Source: Fibrobacter succinogenes
GTDB taxonomy: Bacteria; Fibrobacterota; Fibrobacteria; Fibrobacterales; Fibrobacteraceae
Direction of reading: 5' to 3'
DNA length: 57,317 nucleotides
Assembly (NCBI RefSeq): GCF_902779965.1
Contig: NZ_CACZDK010000033.1
Location: 1-57,317, forward strand
Part shown: positions 42,785 to 51,334 of the stretch, piece by piece
How the letters are laid out: every line of letters starts with the position of its first letter
Position numbering within the stretch: position 1 is the first letter of the stretch
Made by a program: the position numbers and the translations under genes
The notes under the pieces: model-generated
What the model was told of the DNA's origin: nothing
Seen by the model: only the letters and a program-made list of their open reading frames with translations
Databases searched by the model: none

Positions 42785-44566
42785 ATGATGAGAGTGTCTA
42801 AGGCTGCATTTGCGTTGCTCTTTTCGCTGTTGTTTTTGATGGCATGTTCTGATAACGGTAATGATGGTGGAGAAATCCTTGCCCGTTACGATGAAAATGG
42901 AGTCCAGTATTCCCCGACGGAAATAGATGGCATTGTGGGGTATATGCCTTCGATGAAGGCGGAGTCTGTCAGGATTGTAGTTGTCGATGCATCGCTAAAT
43001 CCGGTGGATTCTTTTGAGGTGCCGATAGATTCGCTGGATTGGAATTCTACTGGATTCAAGGTGGGCTCACGTGACTACGAATACCCGTATGTGAAACTCG
43101 TGACGATTTTCCCGCTAGGAAAAAACGGGAAAATGGAGTTTCCGCAGTATTTGAACTTGCAAAGGTATAACTCGAATATCTTTTTGCAGTTCTATGGCGC
43201 CTTGATTTCTGGACGTGTTGAAACACTAGTCCGTAATAAGGGCCTTTGCCTGCGTGATGCGAAAGAACAGGCTTACAAGGAACTCAACAATGCATTGGGA
43301 GAATCTATTGGAAGTCCTGAAAGTAGGGCTTTTTACGACCGCGATGATTATGGAAAACAGGGACTTTTTGACCTATGGGGTTACATCCTTTGCAGGCATG
43401 AAATCTCGGATAGCTTGTTCTATAGCGACTTCAAGGAACTGCGTGATTCCTTTGCTAAGGATGGGACGGTTAGCGCTTCGATAAAGGTGCGAGCGGCCGA
43501 TGCCTGGCTTTCGACTTTTAAGATTTCGTCGGATTCTATGGAGCGTGAACTTTTTAAAAGTTCAAGTCGCGATACGTTTTCAGTTCTGAAACGTTTGGAT
43601 ACGGCCTTCTTTAAATGGGCATATGGGTTTGATGCTGCCTGGAAAGATTCCGTCAAGATTGAAAATGAACATAGCGAATACAATGGACGTATGTTTGTCT
43701 ATGAGGAAAGATGCAACTTGAGTTCTTGCGGATGGCGCCTGAAGGCCCCGCTTGAAGAAAAGATTGGTGCCTGTCTGTATTTCAGGAGTCGTTATGCGGA
43801 ACTTGATGGGGTCTTTTATTTATGCCGCGATGAATCGTTTGTGTGGGAACCTGTAAGCGATGTGGATACCATTTTGAGCTACAAGTACATCAGGTGTGAG
43901 GGAAAATCTTATGGCGATTATGGCGAAATAGGTTTCTATAAAGATAATATGTATGTTTGCGATTGTGAATCTGCGAACAAGTGCAATTGGACCGAAGTCA
44001 AAAAGGACTTTAAGGCAACCGTGCTGGATACGCCGACGGTCAGTGTCTTGGCTACACAGCTTTATGGCGAATGCAGGGGACATGATGGCGAAAAGCATGT
44101 GATGGATAGTATTCTAGTGCGTTGTCACTGGTCAAAGTGGCTTAAAGTCGATACGCTCTCATACTACATGGGAATTTGCAAAAATAGTTCCAATAGGGAT
44201 GAATTTGGCCAGATGGAAAATGGTGATTACTATAAGTGCAGGGCTTATGGCGGAGAGAAGTGGGAACGGTGCACGTATGCCGATGTAAAAGGGGACTTGT
44301 GCAACTGGGTGACTGCCGATATCTATAAAAAATATGATGACAAGTATTTCCATTGTAAAAATGAAAAATGGAACGAGGTCTCAGAAGAGGACGTTTATGC
44401 GCCTGTCGTGAAGGGCGACTCCTGCACTTCCAAAAACGAAAAGGAAATAAAGAAGTACGGTGAAGAATTCTTTGTTTGCCGTAGGATTGTTACGGAAGGT
44501 AAGGAACTGTATTACTGGCAAATTGCAAATGAGTCGGATCTGGAACTTTATAAGGACGAAAACTAG
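42785..44566 (+). CDS. Cys-module lipoprotein, tandem paralogue 1
   Basis: 593 residues, first of three tandem paralogues. The lipoprotein signal (KAAFALLFSLLFLMAC) is followed by SDNGNDGGEILARYDENG, a beta-rich domain (about 35-120: GVQYSPTEIDGIVGYMPSM, KMEFPQYLNLQ) and a helical domain (about 130-290: CRHEISDSLFY, ADAWLSTF). The C-terminal 270 residues are about six modules, each with two cysteines 20-25 residues apart and an aromatic end (patterns like KGDxC, then KYDDKYFHC, then KWNEV). I do not know the family; a surface location and disulphide-bonded modules are inferred. AGGGAGAA precedes ATGATG at 42785. The next gene begins 9 bp after the stop. Confidence 0.75.
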   Translation: MMRVSKAAFALLFSLLFLMACSDNGNDGGEILARYDENGVQYSPTEIDGIVGYMPSMKAESVRIVVVDASLNPVDSFEVPIDSLDWNSTGFKVGSRDYEYPYVKLVTIFPLGKNGKMEFPQYLNLQRYNSNIFLQFYGALISGRVETLVRNKGLCLRDAKEQAYKELNNALGESIGSPESRAFYDRDDYGKQGLFDLWGYILCRHEISDSLFYSDFKELRDSFAKDGTVSASIKVRAADAWLSTFKISSDSMERELFKSSSRDTFSVLKRLDTAFFKWAYGFDAAWKDSVKIENEHSEYNGRMFVYEERCNLSSCGWRLKAPLEEKIGACLYFRSRYAELDGVFYLCRDESFVWEPVSDVDTILSYKYIRCEGKSYGDYGEIGFYKDNMYVCDCESANKCNWTEVKKDFKATVLDTPTVSVLATQLYGECRGHDGEKHVMDSILVRCHWSKWLKVDTLSYYMGICKNSSNRDEFGQMENGDYYKCRAYGGEKWERCTYADVKGDLCNWVTADIYKKYDDKYFHCKNEKWNEVSEEDVYAPVVKGDSCTSKNEKEIKKYGEEFFVCRRIVTEGKELYYWQIANESDLELYKDEN

Positions 44567-44575
44567 AGGTTTGTG

Positions 44576-45979
44576 ATGAACTTTGTAAAAGCGTCTTTGC
44601 TGTTTCTTGTTTTGGGGGTGGTCGCATGCTCTAGCATTGATGGCGATGACGAAGTCATTGCTCGCTACGATGATGGCGTCCAGTATTCCCCCACGTTTTT
44701 GCGTGGAACGGTCAAATACCTGAAAGACCTGAAACCGGAAAAGGTCAAGATTGTAAGCGTTGATGCAAAGCTCAATCCTATCGATTCTATTGAAGTGCCG
44801 GTTGAAAAGAATGATGACGGGGAGTATGCCTTTAAGGTGGATGATCGTGATTATGAATTCCCGTTTGTAAAGATTGTGCCGGTGTTCCCGCTGGATAAAA
44901 ATGCAAAGATGGAATTCGCGCAGTATGTGCGCTTGAGAGAATACAATATTGACATCGCGCTGAATCTCCCAGAGGCGGTGATGTCTGGGCGTATTGAAAC
45001 GTTGATGCGTGAAAAGGAACTGGATTTCGACTCGGCGCGGGCGCGGGCGATTTATGAAATGCGTCAATCGTTTAATACGATGTCCGATGTCATGTCTTAT
45101 GAAATGTATGTCTATGAGTATATTGCAAACGAGGCTAGGCTTAACGGGCTCTTGATGTACATTTATTGCCGCCATGAAATTTCGGATAGCGTTTTCTATA
45201 GCACGTTCAAGGAATATCGTGAAAAGTTTGCCAAGTCGGGAATTGCGGACTCCGCTTTGCTTGTAAAGTCTGCGGATGCGTGGCTTTCGACTTTTGAAGT
45301 TTTTGACGATATGGATGGGCATACTCAATTTAAAAGTTTGTCGAGGGATTCTGTCTTTGGGGTGAGCTGCTGTGATTATAACCTTCTTAGGCGTGCCTAT
45401 GGAGCTCCTGTGCAGTTGACCACGGAGGTCTGGGAAACGGGTTCAGAAATATATTCCCGTATTGAAAACAAGTCTAGCTTGTATTATGGACGTACCTTTG
45501 TCTATGATAAGGCTCTTGGCTTTTGGCGCCTGCAAACATTGCTAGAAGATTCAATTGGAATTTGTTTGTATGGAAAGGATTCTGCTGCTGTGAGCAATGG
45601 CGCTTATTATCGCTGCAGGCTTGGCTCTGCGGTGTGGAATGTAGAATCTAATCGTGATACTATTTTGAATAAAATGTATGGATATTGTAGGGGGCGGTCT
45701 ATATCCGATGGTGAATCGGGTTGTTTAGGAGATTCTCTATTTGTTTGCGAATGTGATAGCTCGAATAAGTGTGACTGGACGGACAAGTATGTAAATACGG
45801 TGTTCCAGAAAGGTGATAAGCTGTATAACTCAGTGTTGAATGCAAAAGCGGTTCGAGAATTTGGGAAGTGTTCGAGTGAGCATGACGGCGAAGTAAAAAA
45901 GCTCGATAGCGTATCTGTGAGTTGCAAATGGTATGCGGGCTCGTATGCGAATAAATGGCGTTTAGTCGAGGGCGAATAG
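44576..45979 (+). CDS. Cys-module lipoprotein, tandem paralogue 2 (shortest)
   Basis: 467 residues. ATG 44576 is preferred to GTG 44573; AGAGGT lies upstream. Lipobox VVAC is followed by SSIDGDDEVIARYDDGVQYS, the same beta-rich start as its neighbours. The helical domain again has CRHEISDSVFY and ADAWLSTFE. Only about three two-Cys modules remain at the C terminus (IGICLYGKDSAA, FVCECDSSNKCDW, GKCSSEHDGE), so the protein is shorter by module loss rather than truncation of the core. A CC pair near residue 263 (GVSCCDYN) is not in the other two. It is translationally close to both neighbours. Confidence 0.75.
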   Translation: MNFVKASLLFLVLGVVACSSIDGDDEVIARYDDGVQYSPTFLRGTVKYLKDLKPEKVKIVSVDAKLNPIDSIEVPVEKNDDGEYAFKVDDRDYEFPFVKIVPVFPLDKNAKMEFAQYVRLREYNIDIALNLPEAVMSGRIETLMREKELDFDSARARAIYEMRQSFNTMSDVMSYEMYVYEYIANEARLNGLLMYIYCRHEISDSVFYSTFKEYREKFAKSGIADSALLVKSADAWLSTFEVFDDMDGHTQFKSLSRDSVFGVSCCDYNLLRRAYGAPVQLTTEVWETGSEIYSRIENKSSLYYGRTFVYDKALGFWRLQTLLEDSIGICLYGKDSAAVSNGAYYRCRLGSAVWNVESNRDTILNKMYGYCRGRSISDGESGCLGDSLFVCECDSSNKCDWTDKYVNTVFQKGDKLYNSVLNAKAVREFGKCSSEHDGEVKKLDSVSVSCKWYAGSYANKWRLVEGE

Positions 45980-45984
45980 GCGGT

Positions 45985-48192
45985 ATGATGAATTTTAAAA
46001 GTTTTGTTTTGACGATGTTTGCGGCTTTGTGTTTTGCCGCTTGTTCTGATAATGATGAAGGTGGTGTCATTGCCCGTTTTGACGAAACCGGATATCAGTA
46101 TTCGCCACACTCGATAAGTGTTGTTGTCGAGTATTTGCCGACGATGAAGCCTTCGGCGGTTCGTGTTGAGGTTGTCGATGAGCAACTGAATGCCGTGGAT
46201 ACGATTGAGCTGTCGAAGGATTCTACGGATTGGAAGGGGAACCGTTTTTCTATGAGTTCTCAGGAAATTGAATATCCACTTTTGAGGATTGTAACGGAGT
46301 TCCCGTATGGTGAAAAATCTAAGATGGAATTTTCGCAGTATTACCGTTTAGGGACGTCGCGTTATAACGAAAATAGTCAAAATATTTTTATGGCACTTGC
46401 GGCTTCGCGCATTGAACATTTTGTAAAGAAGGAAGGCTACAGTTTTGCAGATGCCGAGGATTCGGTGTTGAACGAGATGTCGAAAAGATTTGGCCTCAGC
46501 GCGTATACAATCAAGACCTATGAATTCCCTTCTTACAACATTGGATTTGATGATTTGCTTATATATGTTCTTTGTCGTCACGAGATTTCAGATAGCCTGT
46601 TCTATAACGACTTTAAGAAGTTGCGCGAATACTATGGCGAGAAGAGCTTAGTGGATTCGGCGATGGCTATTACAGCTGCTGATGCGTGGCTTTCGACTTT
46701 TGAAAATGTTCCTGATACAGGTTCGCACGAGACTGTATTTCGAAGTATTTCGAGGGATACAGCCGTGGGCTTGAAGAATATGCAGAAGGACTTTTTTAGC
46801 CAAGTTTATGAAATAAAATTCACGACGAAAGATTCTGTGAGAATCGAAAAAAAGTCTAGTAAGTTTTATGGGGAATGCTTTTATTATGACCGTGATGGCT
46901 ATAGCGAGTATGATGCACAATGGAGATTAAAAAATCCCATCGAAGATACTATTGGACTGTGCCTGCGTATGACAAAGTCTCTTGCCGTGTATAAGGATAG
47001 TGAATATTTATGCGAAAATGGCTCGAACATTTGGAAAAAGAATGTGCACCATGATGAACTGCTGTATAGCTATTATGGATCTTGTGTGAGTTCCAAGAAT
47101 GGCGAAGCTGTTTTTGCGAGGGATTCGTTGTTTATTTGCGAATGCGACAAATCGAATAATTGCGCCTGGAACGATAAGTACGCCGGCAAAGAAGTCTCTC
47201 GAAAAGATTCTGCGATTTTTGCAAAATATATCGAAGCGAAAGCGGTCGAAAAATTTGGAGGGTGCTATACCAATGGTTATGGCGCTACGAAAAAGCTGGA
47301 TGAATTATATGTGCAGTGCATTAATTCAAAATGGCTTGAGGTGGATTCGTTGACGTATCATATCGGCCACTGTGCAAAGGATAATGTGAGAGGGAAGTAC
47401 CTCGGGATTTATTATGGGTGCCGTAATTTTGCTGATTACGGTGCTGGCGATACCGTGTGGGCTGAAATCCCTTGGCCTGTCTATGCGGGAGAACCGTGCA
47501 CTGCCAAGACGCTAAAAAAAGTATCTAGAGATAGTGCGAATTATTTTATTTGTGAAAAGAGTGATGAGAAAAAGGACGATTCCAGCGCGGTGTACAAATG
47601 GCGCAAGCTTGATAGTGCAGAAGTGATTCCTCCTGTGATTAACATGGATACGTGTGAAAATGTTTTCACCTATAACTATCTGAAAAAAGTTTACGATGGC
47701 GAATTTTACATGTGCGAGGATGGCGAATGGCATTCTGTAGACAAGGAAAAACTTACGCCTCCAGAAAAGGCTGGGGATATTTGTACCTGGGAGTTGCTTA
47801 ATACCGTAAAAGGGTACGACGGGAAATACTATCAATGCACGGCGTTGAACATGTGGTTTGCTGTAGATTCTGTAACGTCAGTCGGCTATGCGTATCGCGA
47901 TAGCATTGGTAGTTGCGATACTCTTTCGAATGAAACCTTGCATTGGAACGAGAAAACCTCGGCGCTTTGGGGGTGTGTCAAGGATGGAGACGGATTGCGT
48001 TGGGGAATGGTTAAATTGAAAGAAACGGAAAAGTGTTCGTTGCCGGACCCTCTAGACTTGAGCCGTTTTGCTGGGGGAACGCTTAATAGCCCCTATAATT
48101 ATTCTGTGGATCTTGATGGGACTGTTTATAACTTTGTGCCGTCTTTAAGTGGTGAATGGATTTTGAAAAGCATAGAAAAGCCAGAAGAATAA
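45985..48192 (+). CDS. Cys-module lipoprotein, tandem paralogue 3 (longest)
   Basis: 735 residues. ATG 45985 (or the adjacent ATG 45988), with TAGGCGG upstream, begins the lipoprotein signal KSFVLTMFAALCFAAC; the frame extends to 45955 inside the previous gene but lacks a leader there. It has the same core as its neighbours (ARFDETGYQYSP, CRHEISDSLFYND, ADAWLSTFEN). The C-terminal 400 residues hold at least eight two-Cys modules, the clearest being KKVYDGEFYMCEDGEWHSVD and VKGYDGKYYQCTALNMWFAVD. The array is the longest of the three. It is the last gene of the operon; no terminator is obvious before the nitroreductase gene 16 bp on. Confidence 0.75.
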   Translation: MMNFKSFVLTMFAALCFAACSDNDEGGVIARFDETGYQYSPHSISVVVEYLPTMKPSAVRVEVVDEQLNAVDTIELSKDSTDWKGNRFSMSSQEIEYPLLRIVTEFPYGEKSKMEFSQYYRLGTSRYNENSQNIFMALAASRIEHFVKKEGYSFADAEDSVLNEMSKRFGLSAYTIKTYEFPSYNIGFDDLLIYVLCRHEISDSLFYNDFKKLREYYGEKSLVDSAMAITAADAWLSTFENVPDTGSHETVFRSISRDTAVGLKNMQKDFFSQVYEIKFTTKDSVRIEKKSSKFYGECFYYDRDGYSEYDAQWRLKNPIEDTIGLCLRMTKSLAVYKDSEYLCENGSNIWKKNVHHDELLYSYYGSCVSSKNGEAVFARDSLFICECDKSNNCAWNDKYAGKEVSRKDSAIFAKYIEAKAVEKFGGCYTNGYGATKKLDELYVQCINSKWLEVDSLTYHIGHCAKDNVRGKYLGIYYGCRNFADYGAGDTVWAEIPWPVYAGEPCTAKTLKKVSRDSANYFICEKSDEKKDDSSAVYKWRKLDSAEVIPPVINMDTCENVFTYNYLKKVYDGEFYMCEDGEWHSVDKEKLTPPEKAGDICTWELLNTVKGYDGKYYQCTALNMWFAVDSVTSVGYAYRDSIGSCDTLSNETLHWNEKTSALWGCVKDGDGLRWGMVKLKETEKCSLPDPLDLSRFAGGTLNSPYNYSVDLDGTVYNFVPSLSGEWILKSIEKPEE

Positions 48193-48207
48193 TATTACAT
48201 TTAAAAT

Positions 48208-48798
48208 ATGAATACACTGGAAAATATCAAGACGCGTCGCAGTACGCGGAAGTTCAAGGCTCAGCCTGTTGAAATCGAAAAATTGCAAGCCATTGTCGAA
48301 GCAGGGCAGTTCGGCCCGACCGGCGGAAATTGCCAAACGAACCACTTCTTTGTGATTTCGGATGCGGCGGTGATTGCAAAGCTCAAGGAACTTGTGCAGT
48401 CCGCATTTGCTGCGATGGAACTTCGTGATGACCTTTACAAGAGCCTCAAGAATTCCATCACGCTTTCGCGCAAGGGCAATTATTCTTTCTGCTACACGGC
48501 GCCTGTGCTTATCGTCGTTGCGAACAAGAAGGAATACGGTAACAATATGGCCGATGTCGCCTGCGCTGTCGAAAACATGATGCTTGCCGCAAATGAACTC
48601 GACCTCGGCAGTTGCTATATCAATCAGCTCAAGTGGCTGAACGAAGACCCGACGCTTCTCTCATACTTGCGCGGCCTCGGCCTTAAGGAAGATGAACGCG
48701 TTTACGCCTCTGTTGCAATTGGCTATGCTGATACGGAATCGGGACTCCCGAACCGTACGGAAACGCCTCGCGTCGGTAACGAAGTCGAGTGGGTGTAG
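48208..48798 (+). CDS. Nitroreductase family protein
   Basis: A 196-residue FMN-dependent oxidoreductase. Family motifs: TRRSTRKFKAQPVE at the N terminus (FMN phosphate contacts RRSxRxF), GQFGPTGGNCQTNHFFVIS near 35, and the late LGSCYINQLKW region near 135 followed by SVAIGYAD near 172. Physiological substrates of such enzymes are varied (quinones, nitro compounds, flavins) and cannot be assigned. A TACATTTA box lies 4 bases before the ATG. A mini-hairpin begins at the last base of the stop codon. Confidence 0.9.
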   Translation: MNTLENIKTRRSTRKFKAQPVEIEKLQAIVEAGQFGPTGGNCQTNHFFVISDAAVIAKLKELVQSAFAAMELRDDLYKSLKNSITLSRKGNYSFCYTAPVLIVVANKKEYGNNMADVACAVENMMLAANELDLGSCYINQLKWLNEDPTLLSYLRGLGLKEDERVYASVAIGYADTESGLPNRTETPRVGNEVEWV

Positions 48799-48842
48799 CG
48801 GCTATGCCGCAGTTACTAGATACTAGTCAATAGTTACTAGAG
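48798..48842 (+). repeat. Mini-hairpin plus TTACTAG tract after the nitroreductase gene
   Basis: GCGGC-TAT-GCCGC (48798-48810) uses the G of the TAG stop as its first base. AGTTACTAGATACTAGTCAA and TAGTTACTAGAG follow. This nearly matches the tract at 30887-30914. Further on, ATACCTCA words at about 48901 and 48932 flank GCC-GAA-GGC. Confidence 0.7.
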
Positions 48843-48958
48843 ATTATCGATTTAACTTTTTTCTATCTTTACACCGCCTTGGTGATTCTTGGTGTTTTCT
48901 ATACCTCAAAGGATGCCGAAGGCGGCCGACCTCATACCTCATAGCTTGCGGGTACATT

Positions 48959-49525
48959 ATGGATTTTAAGAAAATGGAAGACGGCTTCCGGATGATTCTG
49001 GAAGGCATGGGCGAAGACCCGAACCGTGAAGGCCTTATCGATACGCCGAAGCGTGTTGCTAAGATGTACGCTGAGCTCATGACAAGCCTTACGGGCGAAA
49101 TGAAGGCCGAAGACATCCTCAAGACCCGCTTCCACGAGAAGTACGATGAAATGATTATCGTGCCGGACATCCAGTTTGCAAGCATGTGCGAACACCACTT
49201 TTTGCCGTTCACGGGCAAGGCCCACGTGGCCTATATCCCGGGTGATTGCGTGGTCGGCCTCTCGAAGATTCCGCGCGTGGTGGAATATTACGCCCGCATG
49301 CCGCAGATCCAGGAACGCATGACGCGCCAGATTGCAGAACTCATCCAGAAAGTGCTCCAGCCGAAGGGTGTCGCGGTCGTTTTGGAAGCGAGCCATATGT
49401 GCATGACGATGCGCGGTGTGAAAAAGCCGGGTGCCATGATGGTCACGACGCAGCTTTTGGGTCGTTTCAAGACCGACGAAAAGACTCGCGCTGAGTTCAT
49501 GTCCCGCATTTACGCTCCTAGATAG
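48959..49525 (+). CDS. folE: GTP cyclohydrolase I
   Basis: A 188-residue enzyme that converts GTP to dihydroneopterin triphosphate, the first step of folate (and pterin) synthesis. Signatures: [13 protein letters not shown] near 22, the zinc and active-site motif [19 protein letters not shown] near 77, [23 protein letters not shown] near 100 and the second zinc ligand [10 protein letters not shown] near 145. Length is typical of FolE type 1. ATG 48959 lacks a clear Shine-Dalgarno; TATCTTTA at about 48863 is a possible promoter box. It is not adjacent to folD or other folate genes. Confidence 0.97.
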   Translation: MDFKKMEDGFRMILEGMGEDPNREGLIDTPKRVAKMYAELMTSLTGEMKAEDILKTRFHEKYDEMIIVPDIQFASMCEHHFLPFTGKAHVAYIPGDCVVGLSKIPRVVEYYARMPQIQERMTRQIAELIQKVLQPKGVAVVLEASHMCMTMRGVKKPGAMMVTTQLLGRFKTDEKTRAEFMSRIYAPR

Positions 49526-49606
49526 TCCATAATGCTTTTTGGGGCCCTATCCCGGATTAAAACCGGGCGAAATTTGGGGGCTGAAATTTTGTTTTACGCA
49601 GTTTTG

Positions 49607-49638
49607 CCGGATACTTTCGTTCCGGCTTTTCTTTTTTT
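49607..49638 (+). terminator. Terminator downstream of folE
   Basis: GCCGGA (49607-49612), TACTTTCGT, TCCGGC (49622-49627), then TTTTCTTTTTTT. A weaker stem CCCGG-ATTAAAA-CCGGG lies at about 49553-49569. Confidence 0.75.
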
Positions 49639-49779
49639 AGGGGCGTTATGGATTTTTTGTCAATAAAAGGAATTTTACATATATAAATCCTCCTCTCTTT
49701 TTGATTTAGTTTAAAAAATAGCCTCCTTAAAGGCTAATGGATGGGTTGTAAGGTTTTTGAAAAAATGAGGAGTACAAAG

Positions 49780-51078
49780 ATGAAATCAAAAATCTTAAAA
49801 ACGATGGTGTTGGTGAGCTCACTGGCATTCTTCAATTGCGGAGATGAATCAGTCTCATCTGCTATTTCCAATTATGGAGAACTTTCGTCTAGTTCTGGTG
49901 AAGTCCAGCTGGGCGATGGGGCCTCTTCTAGCTCTGCGGAACAAGCTGGTCAGCAACAGGGCGAAATCTCTGGAGTTTCGTCCAGTTCTACGGGGACGGC
50001 TGAAACGCTTAGCTCTAGCAGTGTTGATGAAAGTTGCTTGGCTTCTAGCTTGCCTGATGCTTGCGGCTCGGGCTCGAATCCGACATCTAGCAGCGATGTT
50101 GCACCGGGCTCCAGTGCTGACGTTCAGGATCCTGCATCCAGCGCCGATGTGCAAAATCCGGCCTCTAGCTCTGATAAGGCTCCTGTCGTAAGTTCCAGCT
50201 CCGAGAAGGCTCTGGCATCATCTAGCTCTGCAAAGGTGGAAAGCTCCAGCTCCGAAAAGAAGGTAGAATCTAGTTCTAGTGCCGAAGCCCCGAAGGGCAT
50301 TTTCCTTGCTAGCGGTAAGGAAGAAGAAAAGGACCAGATGCAAGTGGAATACAAGACTCGCACCGGCTGGGATGGCGGTGGAATCCTCTCGTATCCGAAG
50401 CAGCTTTCTTCGACGCAGAAGCACGGTGTCGTGGTTTGGGGACCGGGCGGCGGTACCGAACCGGGCGCATACGAAGGCATGATCCGTCGCTTGGCTTCTC
50501 ATGGCTTTGTGGTAATCGCCCTCAAGGAATCTCCGGGTGATGCTTCTCAGGCTATCAAGGCCTTGGATTGGCTCGACAAGCAGAACAAGGATCAGAATAG
50601 CCCGCTGTTTGGCAAGCTCGACATGAATGTTGTCGGTTGCTCCGGCCACTCCATGGGCGGTCTCGAATCTGAACAGGCTGTTATCAAGGACAAGCGCGTG
50701 CTTACGGCGTTCCTCAACAACAGTGGTGACTGGAATGGTGCAGGTGCCAACAAGGTCGCAACGGACAGAACGATTGCAATTCTTTTCGGTGAAGTCGGTA
50801 TGGAAAAGGACAACGCCAAGAACGACTACAACAACGCTGGCGTGAAGGCTCCGGCTTGCCTCATCGAAATGACGGGTGGCCCGCGTAACTCCGAAGGCGG
50901 TTACGGTCACGGTTCCGGCTCTTGGGACGGCATGGCTGCAACTGTTGCATGGATGCGTTGGCATCTCGGTGGCGAAACGGAACGCAAGACTGATTTCGTC
51001 GGCAGCAGTGGCAAGTACATTGACGGCTCCATTATTGGCAAGCAGGGTAAATGGAAAACCCAGTGCAAGAACTTCTAA
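49780..51078 (+). CDS. Alpha/beta-hydrolase lipoprotein with poly-Ser linker, paralogue 1
   Basis: 432 residues. ATG 49780 (AGGAG upstream) begins lipoprotein signal MKSKILKTMVLVSSLAFFNC. A Ser/Ala/Glu linker of about 150 residues (blocks of SSSS, ASSADVQ, KVESSSSEKK) separates the anchor from the enzyme. The catalytic domain (about residues 175-430) has VVVWGPGGGTEPGAY (oxyanion-type loop), the nucleophile elbow GCSGHSMGG and a candidate catalytic His in GYGHGSGSW. It resembles dienelactone-hydrolase, chlorophyllase or PETase-like esterases. Release of acetyl or aromatic esters from plant polymers is plausible but inferred. A paralogue follows. Confidence 0.85.
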   Translation: MKSKILKTMVLVSSLAFFNCGDESVSSAISNYGELSSSSGEVQLGDGASSSSAEQAGQQQGEISGVSSSSTGTAETLSSSSVDESCLASSLPDACGSGSNPTSSSDVAPGSSADVQDPASSADVQNPASSSDKAPVVSSSSEKALASSSSAKVESSSSEKKVESSSSAEAPKGIFLASGKEEEKDQMQVEYKTRTGWDGGGILSYPKQLSSTQKHGVVVWGPGGGTEPGAYEGMIRRLASHGFVVIALKESPGDASQAIKALDWLDKQNKDQNSPLFGKLDMNVVGCSGHSMGGLESEQAVIKDKRVLTAFLNNSGDWNGAGANKVATDRTIAILFGEVGMEKDNAKNDYNNAGVKAPACLIEMTGGPRNSEGGYGHGSGSWDGMAATVAWMRWHLGGETERKTDFVGSSGKYIDGSIIGKQGKWKTQCKNF

Positions 51079-51117
51079 TTAAACAATAGAAATTTCCACA
51101 CTCCAACAACCAAAAAG

Positions 51118-51146
51118 TCCCGATCCATGCGGTCGGGATTTTTTTT
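51118..51146 (+). terminator. Terminator between the two hydrolase genes
   Basis: TCCCGATCC-ATGC-GGTCGGGA followed by eight T. A related but degenerate hairpin follows the second copy (about 52572-52600). Confidence 0.85.
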
Positions 51147-51334
51147 ATTTGCAATAAATTAGATTTTACTTTTTGCGAATTGTAATTTTGAAAATTAAAC
51201 CATTTGCAGATGGTGTGTTTTAAATAAATTAACTGCTTGGATTTTTTATCCACGAGACTTTGTTCAAAATGAAGAAAACCTGCGGAAATATAAGGTAATT
51301 TCTAATCAGGTTATGGTAAATAGGAGAACAAAAA

